Assembly: GCF_003971255.1 (NCBI RefSeq)
Contig: NZ_CP034660.1
Location: forward strand, 2,728,001 to 2,792,000
Reading direction: 5' to 3'
From: Colwellia sp. Arc7-635
GTDB taxonomy: Bacteria > Pseudomonadota > Gammaproteobacteria > Enterobacterales > Alteromonadaceae
Length of the DNA: 64,000 nt
Both the position numbers and the translations under genes were made by a program. Shown here in pieces: positions 9,721 through 19,422 of this stretch. The first letter of the stretch is position 1. Every line of letters begins with the position of its first letter. The notes below the pieces were generated by a model that had not been told where the DNA came from, ran no database searches, and saw only the letters and a program-made list of their open reading frames with translations.

Positions 9721-10722
9721 TTACTTAGTTACGTTAATAGTTTTGATGCCAACATCAGAAACGGCAATAATTTTATTCTTAAACCAAACGCCAGCGATAA
9801 GTGCTTTACCATCTTTTTGCAGATGTTTCGTAAAAGTTTCGCCGTCATCATCACTTGCTAATAAGACGCCATTATTGCCCAAAATAAACACTCGTTGATC
9901 ATCACTCAATACAATCGAGCTTAATAGCGCAGTAACACCACTTTTGCTTTCCTGCCATGATGTACCATCGAGTAAACTGCGAAAAATATGACCACGTAAC
10001 CCGACAGCTAAAAGACTGCCATCTTTAGTACGATTAATATCATAGAACGAACCAGGATATATCTCGTCAAGTTTTTCCCAACTTAAGCCAAGATCATCAC
10101 TCTTTGCAATCAAACCAATTTCTCCGGCTAAGTACAGCGCTTCACCATCTGCAAGAATACGATTAAAATGAGGTAAGATACTGCTTTGCTCATCTAAATA
10201 AGCCACTTCATCTTCTAGTTTCAATTCGGCTAAATAGGCTTGGTCTTCTGGATATAAAAACTCATTATGATACTCAATAGCCCAATGTTTGCCGCCATCA
10301 CTGGTGCGATAAAACAAACCATATGCGCCAACAGCAACCCCATTGTTTGCATCAAAAAACAGTACATCCAATAAAGGCTTTTGTACTTTAGGCAACTGTT
10401 GCTGAACTTGCCATGAGAGGCCACCGTCGTTTGATGACAATATGGTTGCATCATGACCAACAGCCCAGCCGTTCATTTCATCGATAAAATAAACGGCTGT
10501 TAACGTTGTTTGTACTGGCACTTGTGCTTGCTGCCATTTAACACCATCTGTTGAAATAAGAATGTGGCCACGTTCGCCAACCACGATTAATTTGGATTGA
10601 TTAATTTCGGTAATATCAAGTAACAGCGATTGACTCGCCAGTGGAGCAATTCTCGCGTCTAGCGATTGCGCATTGATAATAGGGATAGTAAGAAAACTGA
10701 GTAAAATAACGAGAAGACGCAT
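9721..10722 (-). CDS. YCF48/BNR-repeat periplasmic protein
   Basis: A 333-residue protein with a clear signal peptide (residues 1-18, ending INAQS) and repeated Asp-box-like turns (STDGVKW, SNDGGLSWQ, TSDGGKHWA, SDDLGLSW, SDDDGETF), which predict a seven-bladed beta-propeller of the YCF48/HCF136 type. In plants and cyanobacteria that fold helps photosystem II assembly; in heterotrophs this family commonly sits beside MMPL-type RND genes, as here. A role as periplasmic partner of the adjoining transporter is inference. It is separated from the upstream DUF1329 gene by about 220 bases containing a hairpin. Confidence 0.85.
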   Translation of the reverse strand: MRLLVILLSFLTIPIINAQSLDARIAPLASQSLLLDITEINQSKLIVVGERGHILISTDGVKWQQAQVPVQTTLTAVYFIDEMNGWAVGHDATILSSNDGGLSWQVQQQLPKVQKPLLDVLFFDANNGVAVGAYGLFYRTSDGGKHWAIEYHNEFLYPEDQAYLAELKLEDEVAYLDEQSSILPHFNRILADGEALYLAGEIGLIAKSDDLGLSWEKLDEIYPGSFYDINRTKDGSLLAVGLRGHIFRSLLDGTSWQESKSGVTALLSSIVLSDDQRVFILGNNGVLLASDDDGETFTKHLQKDGKALIAGVWFKNKIIAVSDVGIKTINVTK

Positions 10723-10895
10723 AATTAACTATATTAGCTCCATTTATTCAAACTTGAGAGACATTAAGCCTCAACACAGATAACGATTTTAAGAAGAGTT
10801 GAGCTTTAGCTGCGCTCATCGCTACCGTAATAACCTCTGTATTAGCATAGCTAAAAACAGAGAAATGAACATAAAATAACCTTTTGAAACTTTAA

Positions 10896-10928
10896 AACAA
10901 AAACGGCTAGCATCTGCCAGCCGTTTTA
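10896..10928 (-). terminator. Hairpin after the DUF1329 gene, possible partial terminator
   Basis: A 9-bp stem AAAACGGCT (10900-10908) with AGCCGTTTT (10919-10927), extended inward past one mismatch, is followed on the minus strand by TTTTTGTTTT. Its position inside the cluster suggests that DUF1302-DUF1329 are transcribed at a higher level than YCF48-RND. Confidence 0.65.
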
Positions 10929-10941
10929 TCAAAGTATCAGT

Positions 10942-12330
10942 CTATCTTCGACCTTCACGACGTAACGCTGAAGATGTAAAATCAATATCTTTTAAATCGG
11001 CTGAAAAGTCATACATGTTAGCTTCATTATCTAAGCCCATCGCGATATAACGACGAGATTGTAAATCATGAAACACTTCTAGCGTTGACCACTGTGTAGG
11101 GACTTCATAGTAATTAATACCATGAGCAACACCGACACGATATAACTCATCACGGTTATCGTAAATATCCGTTACAGCCACTTGCCAGCTATCTTCATCG
11201 ATATAAAATACACGTTTTTTATAAGTATGACGCGTATCAGATTTCAAGTTAGCTTCGACAACCCAAACACGATGCTTTTCGTAACGTACCAGTTCAGGGT
11301 TAATATGACCTGGTTGTAAAATTTGGTCATATTTTAAATCATCACTATGCAGACGATAGTCATTATATGGAATCAATAACTCTTGTTTGCCTTTTAATGT
11401 CCAGTTGTAACGGTTAGGTGCGCCGTTAAACATATCAAAATCATCTGTTGTTCTTAGACCATCTGACGCTGTACCTGGTGCATCATAAGCAACATTAGGT
11501 GCACGGCGAACACGACGCTGACCAGTATTATAAGTCCAAGCTTGACGCGGCGTTTTTATTTGATCCATTGTTTCATGAACTAATAAAGCGGTACCGGCTA
11601 AACGTGCAGGTTCTGTCACTTTTTGCTTAAACTTAAATAGAATATTGGTTGCTTGTAGTTCTTCAGCTTTTACACCTTTAACACCGTAAGGAATAAGTAA
11701 CTGATCGTCAAAGCCCATATAGGTATAATCGCCTGACGATGTTGGTGCCGCTTGGCCGCCTTCACGAACAATTTTTTCACCACGATAGCGTAAAATGTGA
11801 TTCCAAATAGCTTCTAAACCATCTTTTGGTACTGGAAATGGAATACCAACAGCCGCTTGAACAATACCATTACCACCTTCAACTAACTCGGATCTCGTTG
11901 CATTGTCCAATGTTGCTTGATAAACATGCTCAGGATACGATGCAGAACGACGTGATTGGTAAACGCTCATTTTGTAAGTATCAGGGTAAGTTTCAAATAA
12001 TTTGATTTGACCTGGTGTTAACAACGCTTTGTATTGCTCTAAGTTCTGCTTGGTAATTGTATATAGCGCTTTATCTGTAGCAAATGGGTTAATATGATGG
12101 TCACCCACTTTATAACCTGCAGGTGCTGATGTGATACCACCAGTCCAAGCAGGAATAGAGCCATCAGCGTTAGCCGCACGAACGGCACCAAAAGGCGTGA
12201 GTTCTTTTTCTAATTTAGCCGCATCTTGCTGACTAATTTTCGCCATTGCACTCGCTGATGCTAAAGCAACGGTCACGGCCATCGAGACTAGCGTGACCTT
12301 TTTGATGGTATTTTTAAAAATATTTCTCAT
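10942..12330 (-). CDS. DUF1329 family periplasmic/outer-membrane-associated protein
   Basis: A 462-residue DUF1329 protein with a signal peptide (MRNIFKNTIKKVTLVSMAVT... ending ASAMA, followed by KISQQDAAKL). Family hallmarks seen are LTPFGAVRAANADGSIPAWTGG near the mature N-terminus, the YNTGQRRVRRAPNVAYDAPG stretch and the YKKRVFYIDEDSW segment. DUF1329 is thought to share a LolA/LolB-like lipid-binding fold, which would suit a shuttle for a hydrophobic ligand; that is family knowledge plus inference. I chose the ATG at 12330 because GAGG lies nine bases before it; an in-frame ATG at 12345 would add five residues. It follows the DUF1302 gene almost without a gap. Confidence 0.9.
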   Translation of the reverse strand: MRNIFKNTIKKVTLVSMAVTVALASASAMAKISQQDAAKLEKELTPFGAVRAANADGSIPAWTGGITSAPAGYKVGDHHINPFATDKALYTITKQNLEQYKALLTPGQIKLFETYPDTYKMSVYQSRRSASYPEHVYQATLDNATRSELVEGGNGIVQAAVGIPFPVPKDGLEAIWNHILRYRGEKIVREGGQAAPTSSGDYTYMGFDDQLLIPYGVKGVKAEELQATNILFKFKQKVTEPARLAGTALLVHETMDQIKTPRQAWTYNTGQRRVRRAPNVAYDAPGTASDGLRTTDDFDMFNGAPNRYNWTLKGKQELLIPYNDYRLHSDDLKYDQILQPGHINPELVRYEKHRVWVVEANLKSDTRHTYKKRVFYIDEDSWQVAVTDIYDNRDELYRVGVAHGINYYEVPTQWSTLEVFHDLQSRRYIAMGLDNEANMYDFSADLKDIDFTSSALRREGRR

Positions 12331-12350
12331 GAAAATAATCCTCATACTGC

Positions 12351-14396
12351 CTAAATTGAATATTTGATGTTAAAAGAAACGTAATCACGGTCTTCTAATT
12401 GGTTAGTCGTACCCACGCCATCAAAAAAGCTATTGTAGCTTAAGTCAGCTGACCAACGACTTTGGTAATCAAAACCTAAACCAAGTGACATTGATTTTCT
12501 ATCCTCAACAAACAAGAATAGTGGATCAGGTGTAATACCGTTAACATCATGTGAGAAAACAATCTTTGGTGATATGTTAATACCAGCAAAAACATTATTG
12601 TAATCTAATTTACCTACAAAACGATAACCCCATGCAAATGCACTTGGGAATGGATTTGTTTCAACACCATCTTGTAAAGCAATCTCTAAACCTTCTTTAC
12701 CTGCAATACCACCATTTCTGCCAGTACCTGGACCATTAAGACGTAATACATCTTGATCTGGCATATCACGAATATCAATACCGCCAACTTCAAGTAACGT
12801 CGTTAACTGACTTGCACCAAATGAAGGTCCCCATAAATGAGTTAAAGTGACTTGAGCTTGAATGGTATCAGATAAAATATAGCCATTAGCACGCTCACCA
12901 CCTTGGAAAACAGGCATTTGAGAAATACCATCGAGTTCCGTACGACCTAAGTCATTGGCTAGTTGCTGTGGCATAGCTGCAAACAATAATTCTACATCAT
13001 CGATTTGCAATGGTTCATCTTGACGGAATGTAACTTCACCGGCTACTGATGTGGTACCAATTGCAGTATTAAAGCTTAATGCATAAAGCTTAATATCTTC
13101 AATATAATCAAGTTCTACACGAGAAAATGCTTGTAAATCTGTGTAGTTATCTAGCGTAATTTCAGTGGTCGCTAACATAGCGACATCATGTCCTAAAGCT
13201 TCAGCACCAAAATCAGCTGTGATACCAGAAAATACCGGACGACGACTGTGGTAATTCATATGATACAAACTAACTTCAGTATCATTTAGCTCAGGTAAAA
13301 ACCATGAAAGACGCAAACCATATTGGCCGCCGTTTTCAGGGTCATTTTCAGCATCTTCTTGACGCAAGGTTAATTTTGTTGGGAAGCCGCCAACATAGGC
13401 ACCTGCAGCATCAGCCATTGCCACATTACCATTTAAAATTTGAGCTCTTAAGGCATTTAAATTAGTAACTAATGAATCTAGATCCATATCAGGATTACTG
13501 GCAAAGTTTAATTGAACATTATTAAACTGGCCGCCATCACCGGCAAAATCATTGGTTGAAAAGTAGCTACCTGGTGCAGGCAGTACTGTTTTCTCCCAGC
13601 TATATTGGTAAAACATTTCAATGTTGAAGTTTTCACTAACACCGAGTGATGCCCAAACAGCACCGAACGGGATAAAGGCTTCTTTTAATTCAGCACCTGG
13701 CGCTTTTAAGCGAGCGATATCTACTGGGTTTAATTCACTAATACCATGAGATATTAACGTACTTTCACCCCAGCTAATGACTTGCTGACCAACGCGAACA
13801 GAGAATGGCATTTCACCAATATCGAAGTCACCATAAACAAAAGCGTCTAATAAACGAATATCACGACACAGTTGATCACGCGCATCGTCATCACGACAAG
13901 GATCATTAACTTTTGCAGAAGATGGGTTAACCCATGCACGGCTTTCGTCCATCATTTCAAAGTCGTAAAAGTACATACCACGAGCAAAAAAACCTAAGTT
14001 TTCGTAACGGATATCAAGGTCGTGTGAACCTTTAATAAGCTTAGAGAATGTTTTGCCCGCATCATAGTTTAAGTTGCCATTATCGCTATTCGTAGAATAA
14101 CTACCGGCACCATTCCATACTGTTGCAGCATTAGGGTTAACATTTAATATTGGATGATACTGGCTAAAATCAAAGCCATTGTTAATATTATTAGATTTAC
14201 CAACATTGTCATTCCAATTACGATCTTCTACACGCCAGCTAGTACCTGCTGAAAAAGTAGAATCAAAGCTGATATCGAAATCACCTAACTGAAAGTTTTT
14301 TGCCTGCACATTAGCAGTAGCTAGTGTGATCATAGCGGCGGCAATACTTAGAGCCAGTGGCTTCTTGTAAAAACCGTTGCGAAGGTTTTGTTTCAT
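12351..14396 (-). CDS. DUF1302 family outer-membrane protein
   Basis: A 681-residue protein with a signal peptide (about residues 1-32, ending ANVQA) and an aromatic-rich, alternating-strand sequence through to the C-terminus (SFNIKYSI), as expected for an outer-membrane beta-barrel. Family features include DISFDSTFSAGTSWRVEDR at the mature N-terminus and VRVGQQVISWGESTLI near residue 210. DUF1302 and DUF1329 genes are regularly paired in proteobacteria, often near genes for hydrophobic substrate catabolism. The start has GGGGAGA upstream. This is the first gene of the four-gene module; no catabolic genes are adjacent. Confidence 0.9.
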   Translation of the reverse strand: MKQNLRNGFYKKPLALSIAAAMITLATANVQAKNFQLGDFDISFDSTFSAGTSWRVEDRNWNDNVGKSNNINNGFDFSQYHPILNVNPNAATVWNGAGSYSTNSDNGNLNYDAGKTFSKLIKGSHDLDIRYENLGFFARGMYFYDFEMMDESRAWVNPSSAKVNDPCRDDDARDQLCRDIRLLDAFVYGDFDIGEMPFSVRVGQQVISWGESTLISHGISELNPVDIARLKAPGAELKEAFIPFGAVWASLGVSENFNIEMFYQYSWEKTVLPAPGSYFSTNDFAGDGGQFNNVQLNFASNPDMDLDSLVTNLNALRAQILNGNVAMADAAGAYVGGFPTKLTLRQEDAENDPENGGQYGLRLSWFLPELNDTEVSLYHMNYHSRRPVFSGITADFGAEALGHDVAMLATTEITLDNYTDLQAFSRVELDYIEDIKLYALSFNTAIGTTSVAGEVTFRQDEPLQIDDVELLFAAMPQQLANDLGRTELDGISQMPVFQGGERANGYILSDTIQAQVTLTHLWGPSFGASQLTTLLEVGGIDIRDMPDQDVLRLNGPGTGRNGGIAGKEGLEIALQDGVETNPFPSAFAWGYRFVGKLDYNNVFAGINISPKIVFSHDVNGITPDPLFLFVEDRKSMSLGLGFDYQSRWSADLSYNSFFDGVGTTNQLEDRDYVSFNIKYSI

Positions 14397-14704
14397 GTCT
14401 TCTCTCCCCAGATGCGATTTTGCATTTTATTTTTATAAGCCCACGTACATGGTATGAAACAATAATTACATCATTTTGACTATGTGGCAAGTGATAAAAT
14501 CTTAGTTAAAGTCCTTTATATTAAAGACTTGAATAGCGTCATGTCATGAAAGCAAAAGGTTGTTTAAAACACCTGTTTTAAACAACCTTTCTTAACAAGC
14601 TATGAAGGGGAGATAGTGACTAGAAATAGCTGCCGTAATCCTGTCAACAATGAACGACCGTTTACTTTCGATGGTCAGACCACTGTTTAAAGCAAAGGCT
14701 CTAA
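14397..14704. other. Intergenic region holding the DUF1302 promoter side and a long hairpin
   Basis: About 308 bases between DUF2835 and DUF1302. The only clear structure is the hairpin at 14555-14590; no reading frame or RNA gene was recognised. Confidence 0.6.
14553..14592 (-). terminator. 16-bp hairpin, probable terminator of pepN-DUF2835
   Basis: A perfect 16-bp stem (14555-14570 with 14575-14590, arms beginning AAAGGTTGTTTAAAAC) has a 4-base loop ACCT. It lies about 115 bases past the DUF2835 stop. The T-tract is weak (CCTTTTGCTTT on the minus strand), so termination efficiency is uncertain. Confidence 0.55.
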
Positions 14705-14920
14705 TTACGATATTTTATCTAATGACAAAAATTTATTGTTCTGTGTTTGTAAACAAAAATGCCCTTTTATACCTGTTGCAGTTAAATGATTTCGTAAATG
14801 CATAGCCGGAAACTCAAGCCTTATTCCTTGAGCGGTCACTACCACTATCGATCGAATTTGCCCTTGATAATAGGGCAAATAGTCCTGGCTACTTATATTT
14901 AAGCTAAAATAATACGTCAT
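14705..14920 (-). CDS. DUF2835 family protein
   Basis: A 71-residue protein matching the small DUF2835 family as I know it: it opens with MTYYFSLNISSQDYLPYYQG and contains LEFPAMHLRNHLTATGI and a terminal NNKFLSLDKI. No function is established. It begins nine bases after the pepN stop and its ribosome binding site (AGGACCAGGG) overlaps the end of pepN, so the two are probably translationally coupled. Confidence 0.85.
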   Translation of the reverse strand: MTYYFSLNISSQDYLPYYQGQIRSIVVVTAQGIRLEFPAMHLRNHLTATGIKGHFCLQTQNNKFLSLDKIS

Positions 14921-14929
14921 GCCCTGGTC

Positions 14930-17485
14930 CTAGTCGGCTAAAGCAGCATCAAGCTTTTCTTGTAAATCTTTCGACAAATTGACTTGCTGTGTAAATTGCT
15001 CAAGCTTACCCTTTATCAATGTTTGTCTAGCTTTATCAAGCGATTTAAATTGTATCAGCGGTGTAATTAAACGCGACGCTACTTGCGGATTAATAGTATT
15101 AAGTTGCTCGAGTTGCTCAATAAGAAACTGATAACCACGACCACTGGCACAATGGAAGTAACGGGGATTGTTAGCAGCAAACGCACCAATTAGTGCACGC
15201 GCCCTATTCGGGTTTTTCAAGCTAAATAAAGGATGGTTAATCAGCTGTGCTAAATTCTGATAAATACTTGCGTCATTAACACTCGCTTGTATCGTAAACC
15301 ATTTATCCATCACTAATGTATTATCAGACCATTTAACTTCAAAATCGGCCATCATCTCGTTAAAATTGTCATGATGATGTCTAGCAGCACAATTGAGTGC
15401 AGCTAAAGTGTCGGTCATATTATTGGCATTTTGATACTGTTCAGTAACAAGGTTTTCCTGACCACTAAAGGTCGTTAAATAAGACAAACAAACGTTTTTC
15501 AACACTCGTTTACCAATCGCCTGACCATCATTGGCATAAATACTTTGCACATTTTGTTGGTATAACATTAAAAATAGCGGGGCTAATTCCTGCGCGATAC
15601 GTTGTTTCACGCTGTCAATCGCATCAAGTAGTGCGATAGGATCAACTTCTTCGATGCTATCAGCTAACTCATTAAAACTCGGCATGGTTAATTGCTCCGC
15701 TTTAAAAGCTGCTGAGATATCCGCGGTTAATATCGTTCTAAAAGCCTGAAAAAAGTTATCAGGTAAACTTAAATTAGGCTCCTGCATTACTTGAATAATG
15801 TAGGTGGAAAGTAATTTTTGTCCTGCATCCCATCGGCAAAACTCATCATTCGCGTTGGTCATAATAAACTGCAAGGCTTGATCAGATTGTGCAAATTTTG
15901 TTTTCACTGGTGCAGAGAAACCCGTTAATAATGCCAAGACAGGTTTTTGATGATAATCGCTAAACGTCCACGTTTGCTTATCTTCGGTGAGCTGTAATAA
16001 TTGCGCATGGTTATTATCATCGCCAACAGCTATCAATTCAATGCCGACGGGGATGTGTAAGGCTGGTTTATCACCGTTACCCTGTTCAATGGTTAGTTGA
16101 TATTCACCGCGCTGCTCATCAAAATTCTCTTGAATGTTTAACTGTGGTGTACCCGCTTGTGTATACCAACGCTTAAATTGACTGAGATCAACACCTGATG
16201 CATCGGCCATTGCATTGATAAAGTCATCACAAGTAACCGCCATACCATCAAATCTAGCAAAGTATAAATCTAGACCTTTTCTAAATTTATCAACACCAAG
16301 TAGCGTATGGATCATACGAATAACCTCAGCACCTTTTTCGTAAACGGTTAAGGTGTAAAAGTTGTTCATTTCTAATACTTTTTCCGGTCGAATAGGATGA
16401 GCCATCGGACCGGCGTCTTCTGCAAATTGCAGAGAACGTAGCACGCGAACATTTTGAATGCGTGTCACCGCTGCTGAATGCATATCGGCACTAAATTGTT
16501 GATCCCTAAATACGGTTAAACCCTCTTTTAAGCTTAACTGAAACCAATCACGGCAAGTAACACGGTTGCCCGTCCAATTATGAAAATACTCGTGTGCTAT
16601 TACTGCCTCAATATTAAAGTAATCAGTATCGGTGGCAATGGCTTCATCTGCTAAAACAAATTTACTATTAAAGACATTCAAGCCTTTGTTTTCCATCGCA
16701 CCCATATTGAAAAAATCAACAGCAACAATCATATAAATATCAAGATCGTATTCAAGGCCAAAGGTTTTTTCATCCCAAGCCATCGAATGTTTTAACGAAG
16801 CCATGGCATGGTGTGCTTTATTGATATTACCGGTATCAACAAATATTTCTAACGCTACATCTCGACCAGATTGCGTACGATACTCATCTCTTAATACATC
16901 AAAGTCACCAGCGACTAAAGCAAATAAATAACTCGGTTTAGGGAACGGGTCATGCCATTGTACAAAGTGCATACCATCGGCTAAGTCACCTGTTGCAATC
17001 TTATTACCATTAGACAATAAATACGGAAATTGTTTTTTATCAGCGATAACTTTAGTGGTGAACGTAGCCATAACGTCTGGTCGATCAAGGTAATAACTAA
17101 TACGCCTAAAACCCTCTGCTTCACATTGTGTACAATAGGCATCACCTGATTTAAACAAACCTTCAAGTGCCGTATTTTCTAACGGATTAATTTCAGTAAT
17201 AATTTCAAGATCAAATTCAGTGTATTCGGTATTAATTGTTAAACTCGTTTCACTCACTTGATAGTCATCAAGTGATAATGCTTGGCCATTAATGAGAACT
17301 GACAATAAAGTTAAGTGTTCTCCATCTAAAATTAGCGCACTATTATCCGCTACGGTTCGAGTCATATGCATGCGGTTAATAACACGCGTTTTATATTCGT
17401 CGAGTTCAAAAGTAAGTTCGACAGTAGAAATTGAAAAGTTAGCTTCACTGTAGTCAGCTAAATAACGCGGGGTAAAATCACTCAT
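14930..17485 (-). CDS. pepN: Aminopeptidase N (M1 family)
   Basis: Zinc aminopeptidase that removes N-terminal residues from peptides in the cytoplasm. The 851-residue length fits gammaproteobacterial PepN. The exopeptidase motif GAMEN is near residue 262; zinc ligands are in HEYFHNW (about 296) and in KEGLTVFRD downstream. An N-terminal saddle domain and a C-terminal helical superhelix follow the usual order. ATG start at the first Met, MSDFTPRYLADY. It forms an operon with the downstream DUF2835 gene. Confidence 0.97.
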   Translation of the reverse strand: MSDFTPRYLADYSEANFSISTVELTFELDEYKTRVINRMHMTRTVADNSALILDGEHLTLLSVLINGQALSLDDYQVSETSLTINTEYTEFDLEIITEINPLENTALEGLFKSGDAYCTQCEAEGFRRISYYLDRPDVMATFTTKVIADKKQFPYLLSNGNKIATGDLADGMHFVQWHDPFPKPSYLFALVAGDFDVLRDEYRTQSGRDVALEIFVDTGNINKAHHAMASLKHSMAWDEKTFGLEYDLDIYMIVAVDFFNMGAMENKGLNVFNSKFVLADEAIATDTDYFNIEAVIAHEYFHNWTGNRVTCRDWFQLSLKEGLTVFRDQQFSADMHSAAVTRIQNVRVLRSLQFAEDAGPMAHPIRPEKVLEMNNFYTLTVYEKGAEVIRMIHTLLGVDKFRKGLDLYFARFDGMAVTCDDFINAMADASGVDLSQFKRWYTQAGTPQLNIQENFDEQRGEYQLTIEQGNGDKPALHIPVGIELIAVGDDNNHAQLLQLTEDKQTWTFSDYHQKPVLALLTGFSAPVKTKFAQSDQALQFIMTNANDEFCRWDAGQKLLSTYIIQVMQEPNLSLPDNFFQAFRTILTADISAAFKAEQLTMPSFNELADSIEEVDPIALLDAIDSVKQRIAQELAPLFLMLYQQNVQSIYANDGQAIGKRVLKNVCLSYLTTFSGQENLVTEQYQNANNMTDTLAALNCAARHHHDNFNEMMADFEVKWSDNTLVMDKWFTIQASVNDASIYQNLAQLINHPLFSLKNPNRARALIGAFAANNPRYFHCASGRGYQFLIEQLEQLNTINPQVASRLITPLIQFKSLDKARQTLIKGKLEQFTQQVNLSKDLQEKLDAALAD

Positions 17486-17668
17486 GCGGATCCTTAATAG
17501 CAGCCCTAATAAAAATGGGACGAATTTATGATGTTAATTGATTAATCATTTATGAAAAATTTTTATTAGATGAACTAATTTTCATGAGAAAAAGCCATCA
17601 GGTAATTAATCAAATAGGTATTATTATCTAGATTATATCATCCTTGATAAGTAGTGCATGCAACAGGC

Positions 17669-17699
17669 ATAAAAAAGCCTGTAAAAAAACAGGCTTTAG
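17669..17699 (-). terminator. Rho-independent terminator of the NhaC-type antiporter gene
   Basis: 9-bp stem AAAGCCTGT (17674-17682) with ACAGGCTTT (17689-17697), followed on the minus strand by six T residues, about 35 bases past the stop codon. Confidence 0.85.
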
Positions 17700-17729
17700 A
17701 AATAATCATTATGCTTTATAAAATACTAC

Positions 17730-19184
17730 TTATACATCACCGATTTTTTTTATCTTAAAACCTAGATACCCGTAGGCTATGGCTAAAATCGGGTTAATTA
17801 AGTTAAAAAAGCAATAAAAAATATAATCATAAGACGTTAATGCTAACGCGCCAAACATAAAGGCGCCACAAGTATTCCAAGGAATTAATGGCGAAGTGAT
17901 GGTACCCGAGTCTTCTAGCGTTCGACTCAACAACACTGGGTGCAATCCTCTTTTCTGATATTCTTCTTTATACATTCTACCTGGCATGACAATCGCCATA
18001 TACTGATCAGCTGTAATTAGGTTCGTCCCAATACAAGTAGCAACGGTACTCGCAATCAGACTGCCAGTAGATTTCGCTTTCGCTAAAATTGATTCAACAA
18101 ACTTTTTCAGCATACCTAAATGCTCTAAAATAGCACCAAAGCTTAAGGCTGTTACCACTAACCAGATGGTATTAAGCATGCCAGACATACCACCACGACT
18201 CAGCAAGTTATCAATTTCGCTGTTTCCGGTTTCAACCACAACACCATCAAAGAAAGCTGTCCAAACAACCATCACAATAGCTTTCGATGACTCCACGCCT
18301 TCAGCTGCCATATTTAAGATTAATTCTTGCTGAAAAATTAAGGCCCAAATAGCGCCAATAACAGCACCGATTGCAACCGCAGGAAATGCCGGCATTTTTT
18401 TATAAGCTAAAAATAATAAAATAAACAACGGTATTAAATTTAAGGCTGAAATATTGTAAGTATTTTCTAATGTCGTAGTTAATGACAAAATACTATCGGT
18501 ATTACCCATATCTGTGGATGAGTGATCAAAACCAATGATAAGAAATAAAATTAATGCAATGGTAATCGACGGGATAGTTGTCCATAACATGTAGCGAATA
18601 TGTTCAAACAACTCACTACCTGCGACTGCAGGAGCCAAATTAGTAGTTTCAGACAAAGGGGAAAGTTTGTCACCAAAATAAGCTCCGGAAATAACTGCAC
18701 CAGCGGTAACCGATGTTGATAAATCAAAACCACCAGCAATACCAATAAATGCAACACCAACGGTCGCTGCTGTAGTCCAAGAGCTACCAATGCTCATAGC
18801 GACCACGCCACAAACTAAACAAGTTGCTGCATAAAACCAGCTTGGGTCGATTATTTTCAAACCATAGTAAACCATAGTAGGTACTGTGCCCGACAATAAC
18901 CATGTTCCGATTAATGAGCCAACGGCAAGTAAAATTAGCACCGCGCCTAATGAAATAGAGATACCATGAATAATGGCTTTTTCCATCGCTTGCCAAGTAT
19001 GGCCATTCTTAAGCCCTATAATAGCCGCAACACCTGTAGCAAGTAACAAGGCAATTTGGTTAGGTCCTGATGACGAACCGTCACCAAAAAAACTGACCGC
19101 GGCAACTAATAAACAAATAAGAACAATGATCGGAATTAGAGCGTCCAACATGGACGGTTGTCGTAGAGATTGAGGATCAGACAT
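17730..19184 (-). CDS. NhaC-family Na+/H+ antiporter
   Basis: A 484-residue polytopic membrane protein with about eleven hydrophobic segments. NhaC-family features include IGLKNGHTWQAMEKAI near the N-terminus, GAVISGAYFGDKLSPLSETTNLAPA around residue 170, and FLLAYKKMPAFPAVAIGA. It probably exchanges cytoplasmic Na+ for protons, which fits a marine bacterium. It could transport a related substrate, since some NhaC members exchange organic anions. Monocistronic, with its own terminator. Confidence 0.88.
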   Translation of the reverse strand: MSDPQSLRQPSMLDALIPIIVLICLLVAAVSFFGDGSSSGPNQIALLLATGVAAIIGLKNGHTWQAMEKAIIHGISISLGAVLILLAVGSLIGTWLLSGTVPTMVYYGLKIIDPSWFYAATCLVCGVVAMSIGSSWTTAATVGVAFIGIAGGFDLSTSVTAGAVISGAYFGDKLSPLSETTNLAPAVAGSELFEHIRYMLWTTIPSITIALILFLIIGFDHSSTDMGNTDSILSLTTTLENTYNISALNLIPLFILLFLAYKKMPAFPAVAIGAVIGAIWALIFQQELILNMAAEGVESSKAIVMVVWTAFFDGVVVETGNSEIDNLLSRGGMSGMLNTIWLVVTALSFGAILEHLGMLKKFVESILAKAKSTGSLIASTVATCIGTNLITADQYMAIVMPGRMYKEEYQKRGLHPVLLSRTLEDSGTITSPLIPWNTCGAFMFGALALTSYDYIFYCFFNLINPILAIAYGYLGFKIKKIGDV

Positions 19185-19373
19185 AGATAAATTTACACCT
19201 TATTATCATAGTTATTATAGTGATTAAATTATTTTTGCTAGTAACATGACGACTGTTAACAAATTGTGCAAGTATTTTTTAACAATTTATTGTTAACAGC
19301 CCTTTGTTTACAGGCACTTCGTGAATAAATATACAACGATTATAGATAAAAATTTGTTCAGTATTATTCAGAT

Positions 19374-19402
19374 ATTAAAAAGCCACCCTGAGGTGGCTTT
19401 CA
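19374..19402 (-). terminator. Rho-independent terminator of prc
   Basis: Stem AGCCACC (19381-19387) with GGTGGCT (19392-19398), loop CTGA, followed on the minus strand by a five-T run; about 20 bases past the prc stop. Confidence 0.88.
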
Positions 19403-19422
19403 TTAAACTATCAGATAAACCG

